This document shows, piece by piece, positions 9,291 through 18,907 of a DNA stretch of 64,000 nt (position 1 is the first letter of the stretch; each line of letters starts with the position of its first letter). Source of the stretch: Mesorhizobium sp. DCY119 (GTDB lineage: Bacteria > Pseudomonadota > Alphaproteobacteria > Rhizobiales > Rhizobiaceae); contig NZ_CP031834.1 in NCBI RefSeq assembly GCF_003590645.1, positions 4,773,722 to 4,837,721 on the forward strand. The letters are read 5' to 3'. The notes below the pieces were generated by a model. It did no database searches. It was not told the origin of the DNA and worked only from the letters and a program-made list of their open reading frames with translations. The position numbers and the translations under genes were made by a program.

Positions 9291-10114
9291 AACGCACATT
9301 CGGACAGGCGCTGTCGCTCTATGGCGGGCTTTTGCTGATCGCGCTTCTGATCTGCATGCCGTTCTGGTGGGTCATCACCGGCTCGATCAAACTGCCGCGT
9401 GAGATCATCCAGCGCGTACCGACGATGATCCCGGAGAGCTTTACGCTGCAGCATTTCGAGAAGCTGCTGCAGGCGTCGGACTTCCCGGTCTATCTCATCA
9501 ACAGCCTCATCGTCGCCTCGTTCTCGACGGCGTTCACGGTGCTGCTGGCTCTGCCAGCGGCCTATGCCTTTTTCCGCATGGAATTTCCCGGCCGCAATGC
9601 GCTCTACCGCACGATCCTGCTCGCCTATGCCTTCCCCGGCGTCGTCGTGCTGATCCCACTTTACGGCCTGTTCGCCAAGGTCGGGCTGATCGACAGCCCG
9701 GTGGCGCTGGTTGTCGTCAATGTCGCCTTCGCGCTGCCCTTCTCGATCTGGATGATGCGCTCCTTCCTTGCCACCATCCCGCGCGAGATCGAGGAAGCAG
9801 CAGTGGTCGACGGTGCGCCGACGACCACCATTCTCGTGCGCATCCTGATGCCGTTGATCGCGCCGGGCATCGCCAGCGTCGCGATCTTTGCCTTCATCTC
9901 GTCGTGGACCGAATATCTGTTCGCTTCGGTGCTGATCGTGTCGGATGCGCGGCGCACCATTCCCGTCGGCTTTGCCGGCATCATCGGCCAGTATCAGATC
10001 GACTGGGGCCTGCTGCTTGCCGGCGCCACAGCCGCGATCATTCCGGTCGTCGCCCTCTTCGCCCTTGTCGGCCGCTGGTTCGTTTCCGGCCTGACCGACG
10101 GCGCGGTCAAATAG
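9287..10114 (+). CDS. Carbohydrate ABC transporter permease, MalG-type
   Basis: A 275-residue inner-membrane protein. Hydrophobic segments begin with LYGGLLLIALLICMPFWWV. The EAA loop appears as EIEEAAVVDGAPTTTILVRI (about residue 167). The four-base overlap with the preceding permease indicates coupled translation. It is the second half of the importer channel. Confidence 0.9.
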   Translation: MKRTFGQALSLYGGLLLIALLICMPFWWVITGSIKLPREIIQRVPTMIPESFTLQHFEKLLQASDFPVYLINSLIVASFSTAFTVLLALPAAYAFFRMEFPGRNALYRTILLAYAFPGVVVLIPLYGLFAKVGLIDSPVALVVVNVAFALPFSIWMMRSFLATIPREIEEAAVVDGAPTTTILVRILMPLIAPGIASVAIFAFISSWTEYLFASVLIVSDARRTIPVGFAGIIGQYQIDWGLLLAGATAAIIPVVALFALVGRWFVSGLTDGAVK

Positions 10115-10129
10115 TTTGAAGGTATAGTC

Positions 10130-11215
<1,086 letters not shown>

Positions 11216-11224
11216 GGTTGAGGT

Positions 11225-11377
11225 TGCCCCTCACCCTTACCCTCTCCCCGTGAAAAATGGGGAGAGGGAGCGTCAGCGTCGAGCTTCGTCCTTCTCCCGC
11301 AATGATGGGTAGACGGAGGCTGGCCGCTACGTTGATGACCCCCTCTCCCCGTCCTTACGGGGAGAGGGTAAGGGGCA
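11225..11377. repeat. Palindromic GC-rich intergenic element
   Basis: The ends are inverted copies: TGCCCCTCACCC...CCCTCTCCCCGT on the left, and ACGGGGAGAGGG...TAAGGGGCA on the right. The left arm also carries its own small hairpin around CTCTCCCC and GGGGAGAG. The segment fills the gap between the plus-strand sugar operon and the minus-strand B12 operon. It resembles dispersed palindromic elements of Rhizobiales and could terminate transcription from both sides. Confidence 0.7.
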
Positions 11378-11411
11378 GTTCTGCCGCAAAAACACTCACA
11401 AAAATCACCAG

Positions 11412-12446
11412 TCAATGCCCCGGTGAATCGTCGTCCTCCAGTTCGGCGTCGCTGCGCTGGTCATGCACCCTGCGCCATATCGTAAGCCGGTGTGCCAGTT
11501 CGGAATCCTGCTGATGCTCGGCCAGCCGCGCCTGCTGGCGTAGCGCCAGGCGCACGACGCCGCGCTCGAAGCGGCCATCGGGAATGACAAAACCTTCCGG
11601 GTCGCCGCCACGTTGCAGCGCGCCGAGAACGGTCCGCTTCAGCATCACCAGATTGGGGTCGCCATAGGCGGAATAAAGATCCTGGAAATGCCGATGCAGC
11701 CCAGCATCGAATTCGATGTCTTCGCCCATGGCACCGATGACCGGATTGCCGGGGTGAAGCGAACCGAGCGGCATCAGCCCTTCCGGGATCGGCGTGTTGG
11801 CGGAATGGGTGCGACCGGTTCGCAACAGCTTCGGCAGCAGATGCGTGTGCGGACCGGGGGGCGAGACGCCGCCGGTGTCGGGGCCGCCAATCTTCTGGAA
11901 CACCTCGACGCGGCCGATATGGGTCAGCGCGACGCGGTGCGGGTGGGCGGAAAGAATGGCCGGCATGGCGGCATTGTCGTGCTCGAACAGCGAATGGCCG
12001 AGATTGGCGCGCAGCACTGTCAGCAGCTTCGGATCGCTGGTGCGGATGCAGAAATCGCATTGCGGGAGCGACAGACCCATGTCGAACAGGATGCCGGTGT
12101 GGTCTATGCCGCGAATGGCGTCGTCGTCGGGACCAAGCTCTGTCAGGACGGAACGGGCCTCACGACGCGCCAGCGCTTCCGGCAGGCACAATGCGACCGC
12201 CTGGCTCCAGCGATGGGCGCGCGGGCTGACGGTTTCATAAGCGACCGGCACCACTTCATCCAGCCGCTTGCGGTCGATATGGATCGCGCCGCGCCGGGTC
12301 GCGCGCGACAGCGTGAAGCCATCATCGATGACCGGCGTCTCGTCGCGATCCTGATGGAATTCGGCGATCGCGCCGAAGGTGCCCATGCTCCAGCCCGTCT
12401 GCCAGTCGCGCAGATGATCGCGAATGAGGTTTTGCAGCGTTTCCAT
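11412..12446 (-). CDS. Conserved-looking 344-residue protein of unknown function at the end of the B12 uptake operon
   Basis: The protein starts METLQNLIRDHLRDWQTGWS; a longer in-frame extension to 12629 is antisense of the ATPase gene and is rejected. It has no signal peptide or membrane segment. A central stretch contains CDFCIRTSD (about residue 135), HPHRVALTHIGRVEVFQKIG and PHTHLLPKLLRTGRTHSAN (about 222), so Cys and His residues are frequent and metal or cofactor binding is conceivable. The C-terminus is acidic. It sits 20 bp after the BtuD-like ATPase on the same strand and is probably controlled by the cobalamin riboswitch before btuB. I do not recognise the family. Confidence 0.7.
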   Translation of the reverse strand: METLQNLIRDHLRDWQTGWSMGTFGAIAEFHQDRDETPVIDDGFTLSRATRRGAIHIDRKRLDEVVPVAYETVSPRAHRWSQAVALCLPEALARREARSVLTELGPDDDAIRGIDHTGILFDMGLSLPQCDFCIRTSDPKLLTVLRANLGHSLFEHDNAAMPAILSAHPHRVALTHIGRVEVFQKIGGPDTGGVSPPGPHTHLLPKLLRTGRTHSANTPIPEGLMPLGSLHPGNPVIGAMGEDIEFDAGLHRHFQDLYSAYGDPNLVMLKRTVLGALQRGGDPEGFVIPDGRFERGVVRLALRQQARLAEHQQDSELAHRLTIWRRVHDQRSDAELEDDDSPGH

Positions 12447-12466
12447 GTTTCGCCCTCCCAAGTCCG

Positions 12467-13240
12467 TCAGCCGGCGACGTCCAGCGGCATGACCAGCATG
12501 CCGCCTTGCGTCTCGCCGAGATAAGCCTCTACGCCATAGACCGAGCGCAGGCGCGCGGCCGTCAGCACCGCGCGCGGCGCGCCGTCGGCAACGATGCGGC
12601 CCTTGTCGATGAGAACGAGCCGCGTGCACCAGCGCGCCGCAAGGCCAAGATCATGCAGCGAAGCGACAACGCCCCGGCCCTCCGAGGCGAGTGCCGCAAA
12701 CAGGCGCATCAGCGTGATCTGGTGCGAAGGGTCGAGGCCGGCGGTCGGCTCGTCGGCCAGCAGCAGCGGCGCATCCTGCGCGAGCGCGCGGGCAATCAGC
12801 ACCCGCGCTTTCTCGCCGCCGGAAAGGTCGGTCGCGGGACGGTGTCGGAAGGCGTCGACCTCCATGCGGCGCATGGCTTCTTCGATCTTTGCCGTGTCCG
12901 CCGCATCAAGTCCGGCAAAGGCAGGCCGATGCGGCGCGCGGCCGAGCGAAACCAGCATCTCGACCGAAACCGGCCAGCCGATCTCGCGCTCCTGCGGCAG
13001 ATAGGCGAGGTGACGCGCGCGCTCCTTCGCCGGCATGAAGGCTGCATCCTTGCCGGCAATCGCAATCTTTCCGGTCGAGGGGATGAGGCCGAGGGCCGCC
13101 CGCAGCAGCGTCGATTTGCCGGCACCATTCGGGCCGATCAGCCCGACGAACTCGCCTTCCTGAACGGCAAGCGAAAGCCCGTGCAGTACCGGCTTGCCGC
13201 CGAGCGAAGCATGAAGTTGATCGATGGCAAGGAGGGTCAC
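12467..13240 (-). CDS. btuD: Cobalamin/iron-chelate ABC transporter ATP-binding protein, BtuD-like
   Basis: A 257-residue FecE/BtuD/HmuV-type ATPase. Walker A is IGPNGAGKSTL (about residue 36), the signature is LSGGEKARVLIARAL (about 140) and Walker B is PLLLADEPTAGLD. It overlaps the permease gene by 4 bp. The family also serves siderophores and heme; the cobalamin assignment rests on the B12 riboswitch in front of the TonB receptor gene at the head of this gene run. Confidence 0.82.
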   Translation of the reverse strand: MTLLAIDQLHASLGGKPVLHGLSLAVQEGEFVGLIGPNGAGKSTLLRAALGLIPSTGKIAIAGKDAAFMPAKERARHLAYLPQEREIGWPVSVEMLVSLGRAPHRPAFAGLDAADTAKIEEAMRRMEVDAFRHRPATDLSGGEKARVLIARALAQDAPLLLADEPTAGLDPSHQITLMRLFAALASEGRGVVASLHDLGLAARWCTRLVLIDKGRIVADGAPRAVLTAARLRSVYGVEAYLGETQGGMLVMPLDVAG

Positions 13241-14238
13241 AGCAGGTTCCTCCGCGTGCGGTAGACGAGCCAGAGGAAGAACGGCGCACCGACGATGGCC
13301 GTCAGGACGCCGAGCTTGAGGTCCTTTCCCGGCGCGATGATGCGGACCAGAATGTCGGCGGCGAGCAGAACGCAGGCACCGCCGAGCGCGCTGGCCGGCA
13401 GCAGCCGCGACGGGCGCGAGCCGACCAGCGGACGCAATATATGCGGCACGACGAGGCCGACGAAGCCGATGGCGCCGGCAACAGCGGTTGCGGCCCCCAC
13501 AGACGCGGCGGTGCCGAACACTGCCAGGAACTGCACGCGGCGCATATCGACGCCCATGCTGGCGGCGGCGTCATTGCCGAGCGTCAGCGTGTCGAGCGCC
13601 CGCCCGAGCGAGGCGAGCATGACCCAGCCGACGATCATGAAAGGTGCGGCGAGCCAGACATGGGTCATGGAGCGGTCCGTGAGCGAGCCGAGCATCCAGA
13701 ACATGATTTCGAGTGCGGCAAACGGGTTCGGCGACAGATTGAGCGCCAGCGAGGTCATGGCGCCGGCGAAGCTTGAGACTGCGACGCCGGCGAGGATGAT
13801 GGTGAGCGCGCCGCCCTTCATGCCGGCCATGGCCTGCACGACCAGCACCGCGAGCACGGCTCCGGCAAGCGCTGCCAGCGGCAGGCCAAGCGGGAAGACC
13901 GCCGAGAAGCCGGTGTAGATGGCGATGACCGCGCCGAGCGAGGCGGTGGCGCTGACGCCGATCAATCCCGGCTCTGCCAGCGGGTTGCGCAGATAGCCCT
14001 GCAGCGCTGCACCAGATAGGCCGAGCGTCGCGCCGATCATCAGGCCAAGGATGGCACGCGGCAGGCGGATTTCCTGCATGATGAGGGCGATGGCGCCGGC
14101 CTTCGATGAGAACAGTGCGGCGATGCTTTCGGTAAAACCAAGTGCAGCGGGGCCAACGGTGAGCGACAGCAGGAACAGGATGAGTGTCGCTGCGCCAAGC
14201 ACCACGAGCAGCAGGCGGTAGCGGGCGGTCTCGCTCAT
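13237..14238 (-). CDS. btuC: Cobalamin/iron-chelate ABC transporter permease, BtuC/FecCD-type
   Basis: A 333-residue polytopic membrane protein of the FecCD family. It has about ten hydrophobic segments, the first being LLLVVLGAATLILFLLSLTVG. The family motif GATLGLSGAALQGYLRNPLA is near residue 70 and GFVGLVVPHILRPLVG near 255. It overlaps both neighbours by 4 bp, so the binding protein, permease and ATPase are translated as one unit. Cobalamin is the most likely substrate from the riboswitch context. Confidence 0.84.
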   Translation of the reverse strand: MSETARYRLLLVVLGAATLILFLLSLTVGPAALGFTESIAALFSSKAGAIALIMQEIRLPRAILGLMIGATLGLSGAALQGYLRNPLAEPGLIGVSATASLGAVIAIYTGFSAVFPLGLPLAALAGAVLAVLVVQAMAGMKGGALTIILAGVAVSSFAGAMTSLALNLSPNPFAALEIMFWMLGSLTDRSMTHVWLAAPFMIVGWVMLASLGRALDTLTLGNDAAASMGVDMRRVQFLAVFGTAASVGAATAVAGAIGFVGLVVPHILRPLVGSRPSRLLPASALGGACVLLAADILVRIIAPGKDLKLGVLTAIVGAPFFLWLVYRTRRNLL

Positions 14239-15062
14239 TTGGCCGCCCCCGCCGCATCCTGCAGAATCCGCGCGACTTCGAGCGTGAAGGGGGCGCCGCA
14301 GATCGTGTACTTCGACGGGATATTGACGGCCGTGCTGCCCGCTGTCAGCGCCTTGAAGGCAGGGTGGACATAGCCCTCCTCGGCCAGTGCGGGGCCTGGA
14401 TAATCGCCCTCGCTGGAGACGACGAGATCGGGATCGGCGAGCACCAGCAGTTCCAGCGGCAGTTTCGACGTGCCGGTGAGGCCGAGCCGCGCAGCGATGT
14501 TTTCGAGGCCGGAGATGCCGATCAGCGCATCGACCAGCGTGCCGGAGCCGGAGGTGTAGCTGTTGGCGGAGTAGGTCGCGACAGACTTGCCGGAGGGCGG
14601 CTGCGCGCGGAGCTTCGCTAACGCGTCATCGATCTCGGCCAGAAGCGCAGACGCCTTTTCCTGCCGTCCCAGCAGCGTGCCCATGCGCGAGATGTGTTCG
14701 CGGATGTCGTCAAGGGAATTTGCCGGCGCAAATTCCTCCACGCGAAAGCCGAGCCGCCGCAGAAGCTCGACGGTCGTGCGCGTCGTGAAGGTGCCTGCGA
14801 TGATCAGGTCCGGCTGCATGAGAAAGACTTCCTCCGCCAGCCCATGGTTGACCACATAGCCGCCAGCCTGATCGGCAAGCACCGACGCATTCCTGTCGCC
14901 GGCGAGATAGGAGACCGAATAAAGCTGGCCCTCGCCGGCGATCAGCATGGCGAGCTGGTCGGTGCAGACATTCATCGAGACGACGCGATGCGGAGCCTCG
15001 GCGGCGAGAGCCGCAGAGGCGTTGAGAACCGAGACCATCAAGATCGCCATGATTCGTTTCAT
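14235..15062 (-). CDS. btuF: Periplasmic substrate-binding protein, BtuF-like
   Basis: A 275-residue class III periplasmic binding protein. The signal peptide is at residues 1-20 (MKRIMAILMVSVLNASAALA) and the mature start is PHRVVSMNVCTDQLAMLIAG. DLIIAGTFTTRTTVELLRRL and an inter-lobe helix near residue 125 fit the BtuF/FhuD fold. It lies between the TonB receptor and the permease, and delivers the corrinoid from the outer membrane receptor to BtuCD. Confidence 0.82.
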   Translation of the reverse strand: MKRIMAILMVSVLNASAALAAEAPHRVVSMNVCTDQLAMLIAGEGQLYSVSYLAGDRNASVLADQAGGYVVNHGLAEEVFLMQPDLIIAGTFTTRTTVELLRRLGFRVEEFAPANSLDDIREHISRMGTLLGRQEKASALLAEIDDALAKLRAQPPSGKSVATYSANSYTSGSGTLVDALIGISGLENIAARLGLTGTSKLPLELLVLADPDLVVSSEGDYPGPALAEEGYVHPAFKALTAGSTAVNIPSKYTICGAPFTLEVARILQDAAGAAK

Positions 15063-15115
15063 GCTTTTCTCCGGGCACCGGGCCCCAATAGAGGCCCGAT
15101 GCAGAACCTCACCGT

Positions 15116-16984
15116 TCAGAACGTTCGCGTAAAGCTCAGATTGAAAGTGCGCCCCGGCGCGCGGTAGTCGGTGACGGTGGCGTATTCCTCGTCGAACATG
15201 TTCTCGACCGAGAATTTGAACTGCGACTGCGCATCGAGGGCATAGAGCGCGGTGAAATCGACCGTCACGTAGTCCGGCAGTTCGACGGTGTTGGCCGCAT
15301 TGGAATAGCGCGCCGCGCCATAGAGAACTTTCGCCGTCAGGTCGAGCTGCTCGGTCGGGCTGTAGGTGAGTTCGGCCGTTGCCTTGAAGCGGTCGCGATA
15401 GGGAATGTACTTGCCATTGTCCTGGTTGAGCGGCTCACGGATGTCGATCGTGGCCTTGCCGCTCCATTCGTCGCTGAAGCGGTGCGCCAGCGTCACCTCG
15501 AAACCGGTTATGCGGGCGCTTGCGACGTTGAAGGGAAGATAGGTCGGCGGATTGGAGGCAATCGCGTCGGCGAGGAAGGTCTGATAGAAAGCGAGGTCGA
15601 CGCTGGTGCCAGCCGTTGCCTGCCAGTTCAGCCCGACCTCGTAGGAGCGCGACTTTTCAGGCTTCAAATCCGGGTTGGAATAGCCGGGATAATAGAGATC
15701 GTTGAAGGTCGGCGCGCGGAAGCCGGTGGCGTAGGACGAGCGCAGCACGAGATCGGGCAGCACTTCGTAGCTCGCGCCGACATTGTAGGTGGTGGCGCTG
15801 CCGAACTGGCTGCTGTGATCATAGCGGATGCCCGTGTCGACGCGGAGCGCCTCGTACTCCAGCGAATACTGGCTGAAAAGTGCGGCCAGGTCGCGCGAAT
15901 CGACGGCGAAGTCGACGGTCGAATCGACCTGCTCGCGATAGGCTTCGACGCCGCCCGTCAGGATGTGGCTGGCCTTGCCGGTCTCGAAGCGTTTTTCGGT
16001 CGAGGCGAATATGCCGTAGCGCTGCGTGTCGAACTGGCTGTCGCCACCCGGCACGTCGTCGCGGAAATTGGTCGAGTAATCGAGGCCGGAGCTGAGTTCG
16101 ACCGTCGAGGACCAGCTGTCGGAATGGAGGACATGCGCGCCCACTTTGCCGGCAAAGGTCGTGGTGTCGACTTCGTTTGCGGATGGGAACGTCGCGTCGT
16201 ACTGGCTACGGCCGCGCGCGAACAGGCCGTCGGCGTAGAGCCGGCCCCAATCAAATTCCTTCGAGAGCGAAAGATTGGCCGAGCCTTGCAGGAAGCCGTC
16301 ATCGTCGGGCTCGTGACCCCAGGCGAGCGGCGTGGTAAAGTCATAGCCGCGCGTGCCCAGCAGGCTGCCGCTGAGCGCGTAGTTCACGCCGCTTTCGCTG
16401 CGTCCCTGGACGGTGCCGGAGACATAGCCGCCCCAGGGATGGGTGACGCCGGTGGTGAGCGTGGCACAGGCATTGCGGCCATCGGCGCAGGCTCCGCCCT
16501 GTTTGGTGATGATGTTGACGACGCCGCCCATGGCGTCGGCGCCGTACTGGGCCGAATGCGCGCCCTTGGCGACCTCGATGCGTTCGATCGAAGCCAGCGG
16601 GATGTTGAAGATGGAGGTCGTGCCGCTGGTGGCCGAGCTTGCCCGCACGCCGTTGATCAACACCAGCGTTTGGGTGGCCGACATGCCGCGCAGATAGACA
16701 TTGGCCGACGCCCCCTGCCCGCCATAGGAAATGATCGAAACGCCGGTATAGGACTTCAGCAGCGACGGCAGGTCGGGTGCTGCCGACTGCTCGATCTCCC
16801 TGCGGTCGATGACCGTCACCGACGAGGTCGAGCGCGCCAGCGTGGTCTCGCGCCGCAGCGGCGTTGTGACGACGACCGTGTCGAGTTTGATTACGTCCGC
16901 GGCGCCGTCATCCAGCTCCTGCGCGCCGGCATTATTCGTGAAAGCCAGCGCCAATGCGCCAGCCAAAATGGTCGATTTCTGCAT
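15116..16984 (-). CDS. btuB: TonB-dependent vitamin B12 outer membrane receptor, BtuB-like
   Basis: A 622-residue TonB-dependent receptor. There is a signal peptide at MQKSTILAGALALAFTNNAGA. A TonB box-like IKLDTVVVTTPL is followed by the plug domain (about residues 45-160), which includes VYLRGMSATQTLVLINGVR and GADAMGGVVNIIT. A beta-barrel runs to the terminal LSFTRTF, which ends in Phe as expected for outer-membrane barrels. The length fits BtuB. The start is at 16984, with GGGGG upstream. A cobalamin riboswitch precedes it, which is the main reason to call B12 as the ligand. Confidence 0.88.
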   Translation of the reverse strand: MQKSTILAGALALAFTNNAGAQELDDGAADVIKLDTVVVTTPLRRETTLARSTSSVTVIDRREIEQSAAPDLPSLLKSYTGVSIISYGGQGASANVYLRGMSATQTLVLINGVRASSATSGTTSIFNIPLASIERIEVAKGAHSAQYGADAMGGVVNIITKQGGACADGRNACATLTTGVTHPWGGYVSGTVQGRSESGVNYALSGSLLGTRGYDFTTPLAWGHEPDDDGFLQGSANLSLSKEFDWGRLYADGLFARGRSQYDATFPSANEVDTTTFAGKVGAHVLHSDSWSSTVELSSGLDYSTNFRDDVPGGDSQFDTQRYGIFASTEKRFETGKASHILTGGVEAYREQVDSTVDFAVDSRDLAALFSQYSLEYEALRVDTGIRYDHSSQFGSATTYNVGASYEVLPDLVLRSSYATGFRAPTFNDLYYPGYSNPDLKPEKSRSYEVGLNWQATAGTSVDLAFYQTFLADAIASNPPTYLPFNVASARITGFEVTLAHRFSDEWSGKATIDIREPLNQDNGKYIPYRDRFKATAELTYSPTEQLDLTAKVLYGAARYSNAANTVELPDYVTVDFTALYALDAQSQFKFSVENMFDEEYATVTDYRAPGRTFNLSFTRTF

Positions 16985-17188
16985 GTCTGCCCCCGATAGG
17001 CTTTTGGCGGGCGGCAAAGCGCGCCCGAAGGTTTGATGACAAACCGCAGACAGGAAAATGATCGACAGGCAGACTATGAAACGACGACATCGAACCCTCG
17101 GCCAACCCCGGCATGCGGCAACACTTTTTCAAATGTCACCGCCACGGGCGACCGCGCCTGAACACACCCCGTGTTCAAGCATGGGTGA

Positions 17189-17381
17189 CCGGAAAAGGCA
17201 GGTCTCCTGACTTCCGGGTCTATGCTTGTCTTTCGCCTTCCCAATCGCGCTGAAGCGCTTTTAGTGGCCTGGTTGAAAGAAAGCTCGCCGGCTACAGTTG
17301 CGGGGGCAGTCTCGGCTTCGATCTGTCGATCTCACCGTGTTCCCTTTTCATCCGCCGTGAAGCGGAACCAATTCCGATTCC
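17189..17381 (-). ncRNA. Cobalamin riboswitch upstream of btuB
   Basis: On the minus strand the conserved core is complete. A GGTTCC...AAAAGGGAA segment is followed by CTGCCCCCGCAACTGTAGCC, then GGCCACT, GGGAAGGCGAAAGAC, and the B12 box AAGTCAGGAGACCTGCC near the 3' end. Only the closing stem is imperfect, so the outer limits are approximate. A leader of about 200 nt separates it from btuB. That leader contains a TGAACAC/GTGTTCA hairpin (17159-17177) that could belong to the expression switch. It should repress the btuBFCD gene run when cobalamin is plentiful. Confidence 0.92.
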
Positions 17382-17452
17382 ACTGGTAGCTGTGCGTCCG
17401 GCGAGCGTCAACCGGGTTTGGCGGTGTGTGGAAAAAGCCGATGTGGAAATGC

Positions 17453-17701
17453 CTAAACGGCCGAGCCGTTTGCGGCGAGCATGAACATGCCTCGCAGACG
17501 GCGCAGGCCATCGGGCAATGGCGCACGGCGATCGAGGCGAGCGACTTCGCGGGCGGCGGCAGTGCGTATGTCGCTGCCTTGCGGCAGCCATAGCAGCCAC
17601 GACAGGAAGATATCTTCCGGGCACGACAGGGCTGGGTCTTCGACGGACGCAGCCGAGCCGGCGGGACGCTCGATCGCGCCCGATTGCCAATGCGAGCCCA
17701 T
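17453..17701 (-). CDS. Small 82-residue protein downstream of gbcB, function unknown
   Basis: The ORF begins MGSHWQSGAIERPAGSAA and contains an amphipathic segment EDIFLSWLLWLPQGSDI (about residues 28-44), followed by an Arg/Ala-rich helix. GAGG lies eight bases before the ATG, inside the end of gbcB, and only 3 bp separate the genes, so it is probably coupled to gbcB. No signal peptide or known domain is seen. It is the last gene before the btuB riboswitch. Confidence 0.6.
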   Translation of the reverse strand: MGSHWQSGAIERPAGSAASVEDPALSCPEDIFLSWLLWLPQGSDIRTAAAREVARLDRRAPLPDGLRRLRGMFMLAANGSAV

Positions 17702-17704
17702 GGA

Positions 17705-18817
17705 TCAGGCCTCGACCGTCAGCGCACCGAGCGGCTTCGAACAACAGGCGAGGATGAAGCCGTCCTCGATTTCGTGGTCGAGAATGCCGCCATTGTGGCT
17801 CATCTCGACCTCGCCCGAGACCTTCTTGATCTTGCAGGTGCCGCACAGGCCGAACTCGCATGCGGCTGATATGCGCACGCCGGAAGCGCGGGCCGTCTGC
17901 AGCACGGTCTGGCCGGAGACGCAGTCGGCATCGATATCCGACAGCGCAAAGCGGATCGGGGTGATCTGCTCGACAGGCGCGCTATCGGGCGCGGGCGTGG
18001 AGGCGTCGGAGAACGGCGCCGGAACGACTTCCACCGGAGGCGCGCCAAAGCTTTCCTGATGATAATGCGCCATGTCGAAGCCTGCGGCCTCGAGCATCTG
18101 GCGCACCGCGCGCATGAACGGGTCGGGGCCGCAGCAGAAGACTTCGCGGTCGCGGAAATCGGGCGCCAGAAGCGGCAGGCGCACGGCATCGATGCGGCCC
18201 ATATGGCCGCTCCAGACTTCTCGGTTCGAGCGCTCCTCGATGAGGAAGCCGAGCGACAGGCCGGGCATGCGGCTGCCGAGCAGTTCCAGCTCCTTGCGGA
18301 AGATGATCTCTTCCGGGCGGCGCGCGCAGTTGACGAAGGCGACGTCGGTCCATGGCGCGCAATCGTTCAGCCAGCGCAGCATCGACATCATCGGCGTGAC
18401 GCCGGAACCGGCGGAGACGAACAGGTATTTCGCCGACGGATGGTTGTGATGGGAGAAATCGCCTGCCGGGCCGTAGGCCTTGATGTGGACGCCGGGCACG
18501 AGATTGTCGAACATCCAGCGCGTGCCGACGCTGCCGGCCTGCGCCTTGACCGTGACCGCGATGGAGAACGGCCGCGACGGGCTGGAGGACAGCGTGTAGG
18601 TGCGCATCAGCGGGCCGTCTTCCAGCGGCAGTTCCAGCGTGACGAACTGGCCGGGCTGGTAGCGGAACCAGGTCTGGTTGTCGGAGCGGAAGATGAAGGT
18701 CTTCACCTCCGACGCCTCGTCGATCACGCCGATGCATTCCAGCACCTGCAGCCGGTCGTTCCACGGCACCATCTCGTCCAGATGCCGATAAAGGGAAAGT
18801 TCCGTCATCGCGTTCAT
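17705..18817 (-). CDS. gbcB: Ferredoxin-NAD(P)H reductase of Rieske oxygenase, GbcB-like
   Basis: A 370-residue hybrid electron-transfer protein. The N-terminal flavin/NAD domain includes RTYTLSSSPS (about residue 74) and VSAGSGVTPMMSMLRWL (about 135). The C-terminal plant-type 2Fe-2S domain has the cluster pattern CEFGLCGTCK and a final cysteine near ILACCSKPL. This layout fits GbcB, which passes electrons from NADH to the GbcA oxygenase. The start at 18817 (MNAMTELSLY) is chosen over upstream codons; 18808 is also possible. The oxygenase gene lies 90 bp upstream on the same strand. Confidence 0.85.
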   Translation of the reverse strand: MNAMTELSLYRHLDEMVPWNDRLQVLECIGVIDEASEVKTFIFRSDNQTWFRYQPGQFVTLELPLEDGPLMRTYTLSSSPSRPFSIAVTVKAQAGSVGTRWMFDNLVPGVHIKAYGPAGDFSHHNHPSAKYLFVSAGSGVTPMMSMLRWLNDCAPWTDVAFVNCARRPEEIIFRKELELLGSRMPGLSLGFLIEERSNREVWSGHMGRIDAVRLPLLAPDFRDREVFCCGPDPFMRAVRQMLEAAGFDMAHYHQESFGAPPVEVVPAPFSDASTPAPDSAPVEQITPIRFALSDIDADCVSGQTVLQTARASGVRISAACEFGLCGTCKIKKVSGEVEMSHNGGILDHEIEDGFILACCSKPLGALTVEA

Positions 18818-18907
18818 CCGCTTAGTTCCGTTTGATTGACCATGAGCTTGTCCGAAAACCGGCAACCACTTTTCGCTAACGCGGTCCTACGGTTCGGGCT
18901 CATGGTC

